Positions 19,646-28,722 of a stretch of 64,000 nucleotides of DNA are shown piece after piece; within the stretch, counting starts at the first letter, position 1; each line of letters starts with the position of its first letter. The notes below the pieces were generated by a model, which was not told the origin of the DNA, did no database searches, and saw only the letters and a list, made by a program, of their open reading frames with translations. The stretch covers positions 310,001 through 374,000 of the forward strand of contig NZ_WQGO01000001.1 in NCBI RefSeq assembly GCF_013034685.1, in the 5' to 3' direction. The position numbers and the translations under genes were made by a program. The DNA comes from Ruegeria lacuscaerulensis (GTDB lineage Bacteria; Pseudomonadota; Alphaproteobacteria; Rhodobacterales; Rhodobacteraceae).

Positions 19646-22600
19646 TCAGCTTTGTCCTACCGTCAGTCGGGCAAACAGACCTGGGCCAAAGCTCGCGGAA
19701 ACCTGCGCGACCTGTACATCGTACCCCGCTGAGACACCATCGCTTAGCTTCATCGCGGCGCTATAGACCCAACGCGGTTCTGCAGTGATCTCTTCTCGGA
19801 TCAAGGACCCGCTGGAGCGAACCTGTACCAGATAGGTTTCAGCTTCTTCCGCCAATGGTACGTCCAAACCCTCCCAGTCGTCGCCATCCAGACGGGTGCG
19901 GCGAATCCAGCTGATCTGGTCCTCGGACGCGGCGCGATGCGCGCGCAGATGAACCGGCGCATATGGTCGCAAGCCATTGCCGTTGAAAGCCAGAACCTGA
20001 TGCACATAGGACGGATCATCGTACCCTCGCGCTGCCGGGCCTATGCGATAATGCTTGGCCACCCGACGCTCGGACCTCAGAAGGTTGGTCTGAGCGATCC
20101 GTTGATCCAGCAAGACAAAGGTCGAACCTTCAGGCCAGACATCCGGCATGGCGGCATCGCTGCCCAACTGGCCACGCAGGCGACCAGACAGCGCGTAAGT
20201 GCCGGGGCTTTCCAATGTTGCCTGGGCGAACTGAAACACCTCCCAATTGTCGGGCGATCCGTCGCCAATTGCTGCCAGATTGGCTCCATTCAGCAATGCG
20301 TCGCGCGGTCGGGATTCCAATAGCCCTGCAATCAGCTCGACACGCAAAGGTGCGCCATTGTCCCATACTCCGGCACTTGCGCGCCGCAGCGGTGTTTGCG
20401 TGAAGCCGATCACCGCCTGCCGCGAGATCACATCCTGCAAGCTGAAATCCTCATCACTGCCCGAGGAATAGACAGCCGCCCCGCCCGGCCACGGTTCGGC
20501 CGACACCGCGATGTAGGGCGCATGAGGCTCCTCGGCCCCCGTGATCAGCGGCAGGTCCAGAAATACGGGCAGAACCGGAACCGGAGCAACAAAGGGCCGT
20601 TCGGGCACCGAATCTTCGGGAATGTCCGAGGCGCTATAGACGCCCGGCTCGACCCGGACCGCGTCCGCCAATTGCAATTCGGCCTGTTCCAGGCGGTCGA
20701 TGCGATACCGCGCGCCCTGTTCATCGCCTGACAGGCTGATCACATCGCCAGCGCCGATATCCAGCATCGATGGTGGCAGGGCAAAGCGGACAGTTTCACG
20801 CGACACCCGCGCCTCGCTGAGCCAACGCTCGACCGTTTGGCGCCCTTCGGTGCGGGTCATCGACAGTGGCATCTCGTTGACCGAGACGGAATGTGTCTGA
20901 TCGTCTGGCAGAACGGCCTCCTCCGAGACGATGTCGTGATCGGCATCCGATTGCACGAAACGCAACCGCACGCGCCCCGTCATCTCGGCTTCGGCTTCGC
21001 GTCTGTGTTCGATAGTGCTTTCGACATCCGGGCTGATGGCCAGTTGCTCGGGGTCAATCACCTGTGGCGTCTGCGCTGCCCGCATCCGAAAGATCAGAAC
21101 GCCATCGCGTTCAATGGAATCGAATCCATAGCGCAGCATCAAAGGCTGCAAAGCCGCCCGCGCGTCCGAGACCTGCTCGATCACATAACCGCGGACAACA
21201 CCATAAAGCTGCGTGGTGTCGATATTTGTCACTCCGGCTCCGTGGCAAATTTCCGTCACCACGGACGCCAGACTGCGCGCGCCCGAGCGTCCGTTCAACC
21301 AATGACCACGGGCATAGTTTTCGCCGTCGCTCCACTGGCTACGCAGGTTCGGGAAAGCTGGATATGGCCGTGCGTCCCAAGCCCAGACATAGGCGTTGGA
21401 CATGTCAATCATCGGCGCGTCATAGACATCCGATACCGGGTTCAGGGTCGGGTCGGACCAGTACCCCAGCACCGCGCGCAGATATTGAAGCTGCATGAAG
21501 TCATCACGCAACCCATTGGAATAGGCTGGCAAGCTGGATTCCGAGGACTTTGGGTCCAGAAATTTGTTCGGCTGGTTCGTGCCCTTGTCGATGGCCGCAC
21601 AGCCAAGCTCTGTGAACCAGATCGGTTTCGACCCCGGAACCCATGCTGTTTGGTTCGCCTGTCGCACACCGCCGATGCGTTCGTGATGCGGGTTGGACCA
21701 CCAATTGCGCAGGTCCTTGTAGCGCCAGATCCACGGCTCGTTGTGTTGCGCGTCTTCAATGGGCGCGCGGATTTGCGCCTCGGCCTCTTCGGGTGAGGCA
21801 TAGAACCAGTCATACCCCTCGCCGCCTTCGATATTGCTGCGCAGGTAGTCCAGATCGTAGATCGCATTCGCGCCGGCCTTCAGGTCGGCATGATCCTCGC
21901 CGTCCCGCCAATCCGACAGTGGCATGTAGTTGTCGATGCCGACGAAGTCGATATTGTCATCCGCCCACAGTGGGTCGAGGTGAAAGTACCGATCCCCGCT
22001 GCCATCCGCAGGCTGATAACCGAAGTATTCGCTCCAATCCGCTGCATATCCGATCTTGGTGTCAGGCCCCAGAATTGCGCGCACTTCGGCCGCGAGGGTG
22101 CGCATCTGAGCAACGGCCGAAAAACCCGAAGCCCCTCGGATCTGCGTCAGACCACGCATCTCGGACGCGATGCAGAAGGACTCGACCCCACCTGCGGCCT
22201 TACACAGCGCGGCATAGTGCAGGATAAAACGGAACATCCCCCAGTCCTGCGGGCCGGTGTAGGTCACTGCACCATCGGCGATGGCAAAATCCGACGTCCG
22301 CGCCTGACCGAAGAATGCATTGACCTGCGCATCGGCCTGAGCGGTGCCATCCGGCGTGCCCGCGCGTCCCGGTGCGGTGCTAAGCGTGATCCGTCCGCGC
22401 CACGGAAGATGGGGCTGACCGGTTCCGCCCGACCAGGGGTCTGGCAGGTTATTGCCGCTGAGTTGGTCCATCAGAATGAACGGGTAGAACATCACCCGTT
22501 TGCCCGATTTCTTCAGGTGCTGGATGGCCTGCACGACCGACGCATCGGCCGGGGTCGCCCCATAGACCGGTCGGTCATTTTCATGCTGTACAAGCTGTGC

Positions 22601-23611
22601 CTCGGCACGAGACACGCCGGCAACCGTCCAGGGCATATTCTCGCCCTCATATTCCTTGTGCAAAACCTTGGGCTGCAACTGACATTCGCCGCAACGCAGG
22701 TCATTCCCGAACCACGACACGATCAACGAGGCCGCGTCGCAAGACGGCAGTTCGGCTTCCAACGCGCGGGTCGAGGTTACAAGGTCCGGCACGCCAGAGG
22801 CCGAGTTCACATTCGCCGCCCAGCTTTGCCCCCGCCCCTTGGTGTAATTTACCTGAGTGCTCGCCAAAGCATATTCGCCGGTACCCGGCATCAGGGCCAC
22901 ACCCCGCACAATGCTGGACAGCGCATTCGGTGTCTCTGGCAGACCGGGTTGATCCGGGCGCACCACCTCGAACGAGAATTGCGGCACCCGATTACCGAAG
23001 GCCGCCAGCTGCAAATCTTCGATCACTACATAGGCTGTCCCCCGGTAGGCCGGAACACTACCGGCCCCCTCAATCGCTTCGATCAGGGGATCAGGCAATT
23101 GCGCGTCATCGCCTGGGTAGACCCGCATGTTCAGGCCTGCGCGTTCCAGCTCCTCTCCGTCGGCCCAGACCCGGGACAAATCGGCGATCTGTCCCGCCCC
23201 GACTGCAATCGCCAACGAGATCGAATAACTGTAGCTGTGAGTGGTGGTCGTGACCTCGGGTGCTTTCGGGCTTCCTTTGCCGCCGCCCGACTGCGTGGTT
23301 GTGCTGGTACTGAGCGTTTCCAGAAAGTCCGAGGCCCAGATGACCTGCCCACCAACCCGCATCCGCCCGAATAAGGTAGCGACCGAGGCACCTTCACCCG
23401 TTTCTGTCAGTCGGAACCGGTCCAGCCGTCCGGTTTCAACCACCTCGCTGCCGCTGCCCATGACCGATTGGCTCATCAGCCGTTGGTCGATCACACGACC
23501 CAGCGACGCCCCGATGGCGCGCCCTATGACCGCCGTAGACAACCCCGCGACCGTGCCCCCAATCGCGCCGCCAATCGCGGCACCGGCCGCAGAAAGTACA
23601 ATCGTCGCCAT
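19646..23611 (-). CDS. GTA baseplate megatron / host-specificity protein (g15)
   Basis: A 1321-residue protein equivalent to RcGTA g15. It begins with a Gly/Ala-rich hydrophobic stretch (about 5-45). A TIM-barrel-like glycoside-hydrolase region (about 430-760) includes FCIASEMRGL and WFTELGCAAIDKGTNQ. A phage-tail hub-like domain and beta-rich C-terminal domains follow. In RcGTA this protein forms the baseplate and tail fibre core contacting the recipient cell. The ATG abuts the g14 stop codon. Full length, with no frame break seen. Confidence 0.95.
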   Translation of the reverse strand: MATIVLSAAGAAIGGAIGGTVAGLSTAVIGRAIGASLGRVIDQRLMSQSVMGSGSEVVETGRLDRFRLTETGEGASVATLFGRMRVGGQVIWASDFLETLSTSTTTQSGGGKGSPKAPEVTTTTHSYSYSISLAIAVGAGQIADLSRVWADGEELERAGLNMRVYPGDDAQLPDPLIEAIEGAGSVPAYRGTAYVVIEDLQLAAFGNRVPQFSFEVVRPDQPGLPETPNALSSIVRGVALMPGTGEYALASTQVNYTKGRGQSWAANVNSASGVPDLVTSTRALEAELPSCDAASLIVSWFGNDLRCGECQLQPKVLHKEYEGENMPWTVAGVSRAEAQLVQHENDRPVYGATPADASVVQAIQHLKKSGKRVMFYPFILMDQLSGNNLPDPWSGGTGQPHLPWRGRITLSTAPGRAGTPDGTAQADAQVNAFFGQARTSDFAIADGAVTYTGPQDWGMFRFILHYAALCKAAGGVESFCIASEMRGLTQIRGASGFSAVAQMRTLAAEVRAILGPDTKIGYAADWSEYFGYQPADGSGDRYFHLDPLWADDNIDFVGIDNYMPLSDWRDGEDHADLKAGANAIYDLDYLRSNIEGGEGYDWFYASPEEAEAQIRAPIEDAQHNEPWIWRYKDLRNWWSNPHHERIGGVRQANQTAWVPGSKPIWFTELGCAAIDKGTNQPNKFLDPKSSESSLPAYSNGLRDDFMQLQYLRAVLGYWSDPTLNPVSDVYDAPMIDMSNAYVWAWDARPYPAFPNLRSQWSDGENYARGHWLNGRSGARSLASVVTEICHGAGVTNIDTTQLYGVVRGYVIEQVSDARAALQPLMLRYGFDSIERDGVLIFRMRAAQTPQVIDPEQLAISPDVESTIEHRREAEAEMTGRVRLRFVQSDADHDIVSEEAVLPDDQTHSVSVNEMPLSMTRTEGRQTVERWLSEARVSRETVRFALPPSMLDIGAGDVISLSGDEQGARYRIDRLEQAELQLADAVRVEPGVYSASDIPEDSVPERPFVAPVPVLPVFLDLPLITGAEEPHAPYIAVSAEPWPGGAAVYSSGSDEDFSLQDVISRQAVIGFTQTPLRRASAGVWDNGAPLRVELIAGLLESRPRDALLNGANLAAIGDGSPDNWEVFQFAQATLESPGTYALSGRLRGQLGSDAAMPDVWPEGSTFVLLDQRIAQTNLLRSERRVAKHYRIGPAARGYDDPSYVHQVLAFNGNGLRPYAPVHLRAHRAASEDQISWIRRTRLDGDDWEGLDVPLAEEAETYLVQVRSSGSLIREEITAEPRWVYSAAMKLSDGVSAGYDVQVAQVSASFGPGLFARLTVGQS

Positions 23612-24058
23612 TTACATATCCTTCCGCGGAAAACAGAAACAGGCGACCACGCGGCGGCTCCAGGGATCGCTCAGGGTATTCTCGACAACGCCATGGCCGG
23701 AATACGCATGAATAAACTGCGGCAATGGTTTGATCTGGCTGACAAGTCCGACATGCTTTGCCACGCGTCCGTCGTGCATCCGAAACAGCAAAACATCTCC
23801 GACTGCCGCCTCCTTAACTGGCTTTGCGATCAGGTGGCGGCGGGCAGCATCCCACATCCGTTCCTCACCCTGCGGTTCAGACCAATCCATAGAGTAGGAA
23901 GGCACCGCCTCCGGCTCGGCCCCCATGACCGCGCGCCAGACGCCGCGCAGTAGACCCAGACAATCCGCGCCCGCCCCCTTGGTCGAGGCCTGATGAACAT
24001 AAGGCGTGCCCAGCCAGCTTCGCGCCTCGGTCACGATATCCTGCCTTTCTTCAGTCAT
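23612..24058 (-). CDS. GTA NlpC/P60 peptidase (g14)
   Basis: A 148-residue NlpC/P60 cysteine peptidase of the GTA tail, thought to cut peptidoglycan during DNA delivery. The catalytic Cys33 lies in GADCLGLLRG and His102 in AKHVGLV. I chose the ATG at 24058, which overlaps the g13 stop as ATGA, over an in-frame ATG 18 codons upstream inside g13. Directly followed by g15. Confidence 0.95.
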   Translation of the reverse strand: MTEERQDIVTEARSWLGTPYVHQASTKGAGADCLGLLRGVWRAVMGAEPEAVPSYSMDWSEPQGEERMWDAARRHLIAKPVKEAAVGDVLLFRMHDGRVAKHVGLVSQIKPLPQFIHAYSGHGVVENTLSDPWSRRVVACFCFPRKDM

Positions 24059-24942
24059 CGTCTGCTTCCCCCTGCATTCGGATTGCTTTTCTTCGGTACG
24101 GCCATCACCCAATCCTCGCCCGGAAGATCAGGAAATCCTTGGAAGTTTATGAGATTGCTAAATTTTAATCGACAGGTCTCCATGCGCTTATCGCAACCTG
24201 CGGTCAGGCGAACGTGGTCTCCAGCGGCCAGACCACCGCTTATCCCGGACCACAACGTGATGCGACGACCACCTGAGATCGGCTCATCCTGCTTGACCGA
24301 CGCCCATAGGCCCTCGGCCTGCCCCGACAAAACGTCAACGCGGCCTCGTTCGAACCACGCGGCTAAAGCGGCTTCAGCACCCGTTACCTCAAGCACACTA
24401 CCAGCAGTCAAACGAGCAATCTGGGCTTCGGCATGGAACCCCGGTGCTCCAACGTCGAACCGACAACTTCGGTCGCCCAGAACCGCCGTACAAGGTTTTT
24501 GATAGATCCGCCCCAGAGGCCGGTTCAACAGATCCGTCAGGCCCCGTAGTTCGGCATGAAACGCCCCACCCGCACGACGTATCTCGCCAATAGAGCCGCG
24601 AAATTGCAGGTTCCGCTGTTCTGGCTGCGCCCAGTTCACCAACCAGGCTTTAACCTCAGCCCCATCGAAACGACCCGCCTCAATATCCTGTTCCCGAACC
24701 GCTGCATCGGACAACGCGCCCATCGCCTCGGAATTATCGATGGACAGGCCCGTAGCTTGTTCAACCGCAGCGGCGGTCAAGCCGGTGCTGGCCTTGAAGG
24801 TCAGCCCCTCGAACTGCAATTCCAGATCATGATCCGTAAACCCATAGACCTGCCCGTCCGGTCGCGTGATGGCCCAGCACCGGCACGTAGTCGTCAGCCC
24901 GGTTTGCAGATGCGCTTGCAAGCTTTCCCGATCCACGCTCAT
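24055..24942 (-). CDS. GTA tail hub protein (g13, DUF2163)
   Basis: A 295-residue DUF2163 protein. In the RcGTA particle the hub protein binds an iron-sulfur cluster. Here four cysteines are in the right kind of arrangement: Cys151 and Cys160 (KPCTAVLGDRSC), and Cys250 and Cys257 (AGCDKRMETC), followed by the conserved NFQGFPDLPG. The start overlaps the g12 stop (TGATG) by one base; the end overlaps g14 by four. Confidence 0.94.
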   Translation of the reverse strand: MSVDRESLQAHLQTGLTTTCRCWAITRPDGQVYGFTDHDLELQFEGLTFKASTGLTAAAVEQATGLSIDNSEAMGALSDAAVREQDIEAGRFDGAEVKAWLVNWAQPEQRNLQFRGSIGEIRRAGGAFHAELRGLTDLLNRPLGRIYQKPCTAVLGDRSCRFDVGAPGFHAEAQIARLTAGSVLEVTGAEAALAAWFERGRVDVLSGQAEGLWASVKQDEPISGGRRITLWSGISGGLAAGDHVRLTAGCDKRMETCRLKFSNLINFQGFPDLPGEDWVMAVPKKSNPNAGGSRR

Positions 24943-25574
24943 CAGATACGCACCTCGACAACCGGAACATTGGGAACGTCTCCGGCCTGAAAGCTGGCAA
25001 CGCTGGTTTGGATCTTGTCGGTGTCAAAACGCACGGGCACGTCAAACTCGAACCCTGCGGTGATCTCGACATTCTCGGGCGGCGGGTCGGCGAACATCAC
25101 TTGCCCGCGCAGCAGATCAACCTCGAAATCCACCCCTTCGCGCATTTCATCCTGTTCCAGGCCCAACCGCACAGTGCCCAGAACCGGCTTGGTGATAGGG
25201 CGCGCATATTGGAACCCGCCCGAACTGTAGGTTTTAACAAGCTGAAAGTCGGTCTTCACACCGTCCCCGCGCGCGATGACCTGATCGCCTTTGTCCACGT
25301 CAGCGGTTGCTGCACCGGATTTGTAGTCGGACCAGTCCTTCCAGCGGAACCCGAACATTTGGCCCTGCCGCGCCTCGAAAAACGAGATCAAAGTCTCGAT
25401 ATCATCCAGAGACCGCATCCCGAACCCAGCGTCATACCGCCTGCGCGAATGAGCCCAAGGGGTGTTGCGTTCTTCGAAACCATTGGCCAGCGTCACGATG
25501 TCCGTTCGCCGCTCCGGTCCGCCGACCGAGCCGAAACTCAGGCTGGCGGGAAATCTCACCTCATGGAAATTCAT
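24942..25574 (-). CDS. GTA distal tail protein (g12, DUF2460)
   Basis: A 210-residue DUF2460 protein with the N-terminal MNFHEVRFPASLSFGS start and the conserved RRRYDAGFGMRSLDD segment. It corresponds to the distal tail protein of RcGTA, linking tail tube and hub. It lies 15 bp downstream of g11 and overlaps g13 by one base. Confidence 0.94.
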   Translation of the reverse strand: MNFHEVRFPASLSFGSVGGPERRTDIVTLANGFEERNTPWAHSRRRYDAGFGMRSLDDIETLISFFEARQGQMFGFRWKDWSDYKSGAATADVDKGDQVIARGDGVKTDFQLVKTYSSGGFQYARPITKPVLGTVRLGLEQDEMREGVDFEVDLLRGQVMFADPPPENVEITAGFEFDVPVRFDTDKIQTSVASFQAGDVPNVPVVEVRI

Positions 25575-25589
25575 GACCTGCTCCGTGAT

Positions 25590-26258
25590 TTACCTATTGC
25601 GATTGCCGCGACCCAAGGCGCGGCTCATCTGTGCGGCGATCTGGCTTTGACTGCGTCGAAAGCCCTGCACGTCAGGTGTGGTGATGTTCATCACCACATT
25701 CACCGCTCCACCTCCGCCCGATGTGCGAACACCCAGCTTGCCATCTGGTCCGCGCGCCAGAGGCATAATCGCCTCAGGGCCAGCCTCACCCATCAGGCCG
25801 GTCGCGCCGCGCATCGGGAAAGTCGTCGGGCCGGTTATCACCCCGCCATTGGCAAAGGGCATTACCCGGCCCTGGCTAAAACTGCCGCCATCGGCAAACG
25901 GCAGAATACCTTGCACAAAACTGCCGACCCCGTTTGCCAACAGTCCACCGAAATGATCCGTTACCGGTTTGATCGCCGCCGCGTAAGCTGCTTGAATCAT
26001 AGAGTTCTTCAGGACACCCAGCGCGTCCGACAGGTTCATCCCATCCAGCAACACGCCATCAAAGGCCCTCCGCAACCCACCAGACATGCCGCGCTCCAGC
26101 GTGGCAACGTCCTTACCAGTTTCCTCGAAGGCTGCGCTGATCCGCTTCATCTGGCTGTCAAATGCTGCCGCCATGGAAGCGGCATCGCCTAGCGCGTCGC
26201 CCAACGCCTCACCCCGCTCCTGAAGGTCGTCCAACCCGTCACGATCCGTCGTCATCAC
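25590..26258 (-). CDS. GTA tape measure protein (g11)
   Basis: A 222-residue protein. A helical N-terminus (about 1-75, Ala/Asp/Glu-rich) is followed by a Gly-rich hydrophobic stretch (about 85-175: FADGGSFSQGRVMPFANGGVI) and a basic C-terminus. The small size fits the short tail of the GTA particle, whose length the tape measure sets. The start is MMTT, and the second ATG at 26255 is equally possible. It overlaps the upstream small gene by about 20 bp. Confidence 0.9.
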   Translation of the reverse strand: MMTTDRDGLDDLQERGEALGDALGDAASMAAAFDSQMKRISAAFEETGKDVATLERGMSGGLRRAFDGVLLDGMNLSDALGVLKNSMIQAAYAAAIKPVTDHFGGLLANGVGSFVQGILPFADGGSFSQGRVMPFANGGVITGPTTFPMRGATGLMGEAGPEAIMPLARGPDGKLGVRTSGGGGAVNVVMNITTPDVQGFRRSQSQIAAQMSRALGRGNRNR

Positions 26259-26451
26259 GCTCTCCTTGTTCCTTGTCCGGGTAGGCTGCCAGCAACGCGT
26301 CCAGCCCCGCCCTGTTCATCGCGGGCACGCCTGCGCCCTGTCCTAGCATCAGTCGCAGCTCAGCCGGGGTCAGACGCCAGAACTGATCCGGCGTCAGACG
26401 CAAGCCGGTCATCCCGGCCCGCATCAGGGCGGGCCAGTCGAACCCGCTCAA
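26239..26451 (-). CDS. GTA small protein g10.1 (likely tail assembly chaperone)
   Basis: A 70-residue protein of the RcGTA g10.1 family. It has the conserved FDWPALMRAGMTGLRLTPDQFWRLTP pattern, seen here as FDWPALMRAG and LTPDQFWRLTPAELRLMLG. Position between g10 and the tape measure matches the place of tail assembly chaperones in phages; the role is inferred. It overlaps g10 by 4 bp and g11 by 20 bp. Confidence 0.88.
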   Translation of the reverse strand: MSGFDWPALMRAGMTGLRLTPDQFWRLTPAELRLMLGQGAGVPAMNRAGLDALLAAYPDKEQGERDDDGS

Positions 26452-26765
26452 CGATCCGGCACCATGAAGGCGCGGGCCAGCAGCTCGGCCGCCGCGCGGA
26501 CCCCTTCCATGGGGCCGCCCTCGATATCGGCGCGCATCAAGTCGGCGCGGGTCACATCCGCCCCACCGCCGCGCAGCCCCGCCACGATCAGCGCCAGCAC
26601 ATCACTGCTAGAGTAGGCCCCGCCTTCGAACCGCTGGACCAATTCCACCAAAGTCCCGGTGCCCAGCTCCTGTTCCAGTTCCGCCAAAGCACCCAGCGTC
26701 AGCTTGAGCGCACGCGGCTCCCCATCAATGGTCAATGCCACCTCACCCGTCCACGGATTGGCCAT
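26448..26765 (-). CDS. GTA g10 family protein (DUF3356-like)
   Basis: A 105-residue protein with GEVALTIDGEPRALKLTLGALAELE near the start, typical of the GTA g10/tail tube-associated chaperone family. It is placed between the major tail protein and g10.1. Together with g10.1 it may play the gpG/gpGT-like chaperone role; no slippery frameshift site is evident, and the two are separate overlapping genes. Confidence 0.88.
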   Translation of the reverse strand: MANPWTGEVALTIDGEPRALKLTLGALAELEQELGTGTLVELVQRFEGGAYSSSDVLALIVAGLRGGGADVTRADLMRADIEGGPMEGVRAAAELLARAFMVPDR

Positions 26766-26769
26766 CGGC

Positions 26770-27183
26770 TTACAGCGCCGTAAAGGTCAGAGCCCCGGCG
26801 CTGGCCAGACTCATCTCATAGGTGGCCTCGCCGCTATGCGAGCCCGCATACTCGATGCCAGTCACCTGAAACGCGCCTTCGACAATGCCGAAATCGGGGA
26901 TGATCACCTGGAAATCTGGCGTCTCACCGTCAAAGAACAACTGACGCGCACGTTCATCGGTACCTTCGTCCTTGAACACACCCGAGCCCGAGATCGAGGC
27001 CGATTTGACCCCAGCCCCTGACAGCAGCTCGCGCCAGCCGCCCTGGCTTTCAAGGCTGGTGACATCCACACTTTCCGCGTTGAAACTGACCCGCGTGGCG
27101 CGCAGGCCCGCGATGGTCTCGAACAGGCCCGAGCCGTTCATATCCACTTTGACCAACAGGTCTTTTCCGTTCTGGGCAGCCAT
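26770..27183 (-). CDS. GTA major tail tube protein (g9)
   Basis: A 137-residue TP901-1-type major tail protein, starting MAAQNGKDLLVKVDMNG and containing VTSLESQGGWRELLSGAGVKS. It forms the stacked rings of the tail tube. I use the ATG at 27183, preceded by GGAGAG, not the longer in-frame reading that extends into g8 with shadow-like Arg-rich sequence. Confidence 0.95.
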   Translation of the reverse strand: MAAQNGKDLLVKVDMNGSGLFETIAGLRATRVSFNAESVDVTSLESQGGWRELLSGAGVKSASISGSGVFKDEGTDERARQLFFDGETPDFQVIIPDFGIVEGAFQVTGIEYAGSHSGEATYEMSLASAGALTFTAL

Positions 27184-27203
27184 ATGCTCTCTCCGTTGAT
27201 TGC

Positions 27204-27617
27204 TTAGTCGTCTTCCACGCGGGCGCGGAATCTCAGGTCGATCTGGCGGATCGCGCCGCCCGTTCCCGTGCGCCGGGCGCTGGCGCGTTCGAACCACAGC
27301 CCCACAAGGCGGCCCCGATCCAAGCTGAGTGCTGCGCCTTCCAGCGCGTCGCACACCGCGCCCGCCAACGTCTTGGCCGTTCCAAAGCCTGCGGCCTCGG
27401 ACACCACCGACACAGTGAACCGATGCACGGCCCCCGTGCCCGACCGGTCTGAGGCATCGCGCACCTCTTCCGGGCCCAACGTCACATAGGTTTGGGGCAC
27501 CGCACCCGCCGGAACCGCGTCATAGATCGCGCCGCCTGACAGCGTACTGACCTGAGCGTCACCGGACAGCTTTTGAAACACCGCCGCCTGCAATGCGGCC
27601 GAAACGCCATAACTCAT
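27204..27617 (-). CDS. GTA tail terminator protein (g8, DUF3168)
   Basis: A 137-residue DUF3168 protein with SYGVSAALQAAVFQKL and PQTYVTLGPEEVRDAS. In RcGTA the equivalent caps the head-proximal end of the tail tube. It overlaps g7 by 4 bp (ATGA-type), with 20 bp to g9. Confidence 0.94.
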   Translation of the reverse strand: MSYGVSAALQAAVFQKLSGDAQVSTLSGGAIYDAVPAGAVPQTYVTLGPEEVRDASDRSGTGAVHRFTVSVVSEAAGFGTAKTLAGAVCDALEGAALSLDRGRLVGLWFERASARRTGTGGAIRQIDLRFRARVEDD

Positions 27618-27952
27618 GCTGCCACCTCTTCATCTGCAAAACAGGTCAGGTACTGGCCGCGTGGGTCGCGCTCGGCCACGGCGCGGATTACGAACCGGCG
27701 CGAGCCCTCAGAGAACCGCTGATCAGGGCTTGGGCGCATCGACGATCCCTGAGGCGCGCCGCGCACCACGATGCGATAGCCAACGCGCGAGATCGGAACG
27801 CCCGCAACAGACCGCTCGGACCCACTTCGCGCGGTGACCTCGGCCCAGACCGTGCCCAGGGCAGCCCATGTCTCGGTATAGCCACCCGCCCCGTCGGCAC
27901 TGCGTACCGGCGCTTCAAGCACCAGTTTTCTGTTCAACCGGGGCGTCTTCAT
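27614..27952 (-). CDS. GTA head-tail stopper/adaptor (g7)
   Basis: A 112-residue phage head-tail adaptor protein. It starts MKTPRLNRKLVLEAPVR, with TWAALGTVWAEVTARSGSE typical of the SPP1 gp16-like head closure family. It sits between the adaptor g6 and the tail terminator g8, overlapping both by 4 bp. Confidence 0.93.
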   Translation of the reverse strand: MKTPRLNRKLVLEAPVRSADGAGGYTETWAALGTVWAEVTARSGSERSVAGVPISRVGYRIVVRGAPQGSSMRPSPDQRFSEGSRRFVIRAVAERDPRGQYLTCFADEEVAA

Positions 27953-28548
27953 TGCGCCACCCCGGCACCAAAGCGCACAATCCGGTAGCGTTGGATCAGG
28001 CTGGTGACGCCAAAGGGCATACAGCCCGCGCCCAGCGCCGTCTCATCGCGGTATTCATAGTAATGCGCCGCCAGCAGCAGCACCGCCTGCCCCAGATCAG
28101 CGGGCAGAGCCCCCCAATCCGCAGCCATCCCGGCGGTAAATGCAATCTTGACCGACCCACCCGTGGGAATGGTCGGCAGGCTTGCTCCGGCAGGACGCAG
28201 ACGCGGGCGTTGGCTGTCTTGGGCCAGACGATACCGGCCACTGTCCACCACCGTGTCAGTGCCGGTTGCGTCGGTCACAGTCACCGCGCTGATCGCCGTG
28301 ACCGGGGCCACCGGCAACACCTCACCCGCCGCATCACGCCAGCCGTTCAAATCCCACGAAAACGCGCGCGCGATCAGCACCTTGCCGGTGCGCGCCTCAA
28401 TCGCTGCAATCGCTGCCCGCAAAAATCCTTTCAGAACATCGTCCTGCACACTGTCTTCGGCGAAACCCGTTCCCAGCCGCAGATGAGCCTTGAACTGGTC
28501 CACCGGCAGCGCCGCATCCGCGATGGCGGTTTCTTCGATCAACATCAT
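27949..28548 (-). CDS. GTA head-tail connector/adaptor (g6)
   Basis: A 199-residue phage gp6-like head-tail connector. It starts with VDQFKAHLRLG and has DDVLKGFLRAAIAAIEARTGK, then LGQAVLLLAAHYYEYRD. It forms the ring under the portal. The ATG at 28548 is preceded by GGAG at seven bases; a second ATG follows directly. The stop overlaps g7. Confidence 0.93.
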   Translation of the reverse strand: MMLIEETAIADAALPVDQFKAHLRLGTGFAEDSVQDDVLKGFLRAAIAAIEARTGKVLIARAFSWDLNGWRDAAGEVLPVAPVTAISAVTVTDATGTDTVVDSGRYRLAQDSQRPRLRPAGASLPTIPTGGSVKIAFTAGMAADWGALPADLGQAVLLLAAHYYEYRDETALGAGCMPFGVTSLIQRYRIVRFGAGVAQ

Positions 28549-28683
28549 CCATTCACTCCGCAATCTCGGACCCCTCCGGGGCCGTAACTTCAGGAATTGA
28601 CGGGCACGCGCCGCCCCACGTTGCTCGGACGGAGGGGAGCAGCTAGACAACGCAAGGGATCTCACCCCGGCACGCGCCCGCCG

Positions 28684-28710
28684 CCCCGGGGGGCCAATGG
28701 CCCCCCGAGG
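28684..28710. promoter_or_regulatory. Strong hairpin between capsid gene g5 and g6
   Basis: GGGGGGCCA-A-TGGCCCCCC is a near-perfect palindrome with extended flanks, 13 bases after the capsid stop on the minus strand. It has no U tract, so it is more likely a 3'-end stabiliser, RNase processing block or partial (Rho-linked) attenuator than a full terminator. It sits in the only sizeable gap (28549-28722) of the g4-g15 block and could raise capsid mRNA relative to downstream genes. Confidence 0.6.
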
Positions 28711-28722
28711 ATTCAGCCCGCT

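Noticed and set aside
21890..23374. A 494-codon open frame on the plus strand inside g15
   Set aside because: Arg/His/Gly-rich sequence with no domain or start signal. It is the complement shadow of a high-GC gene.
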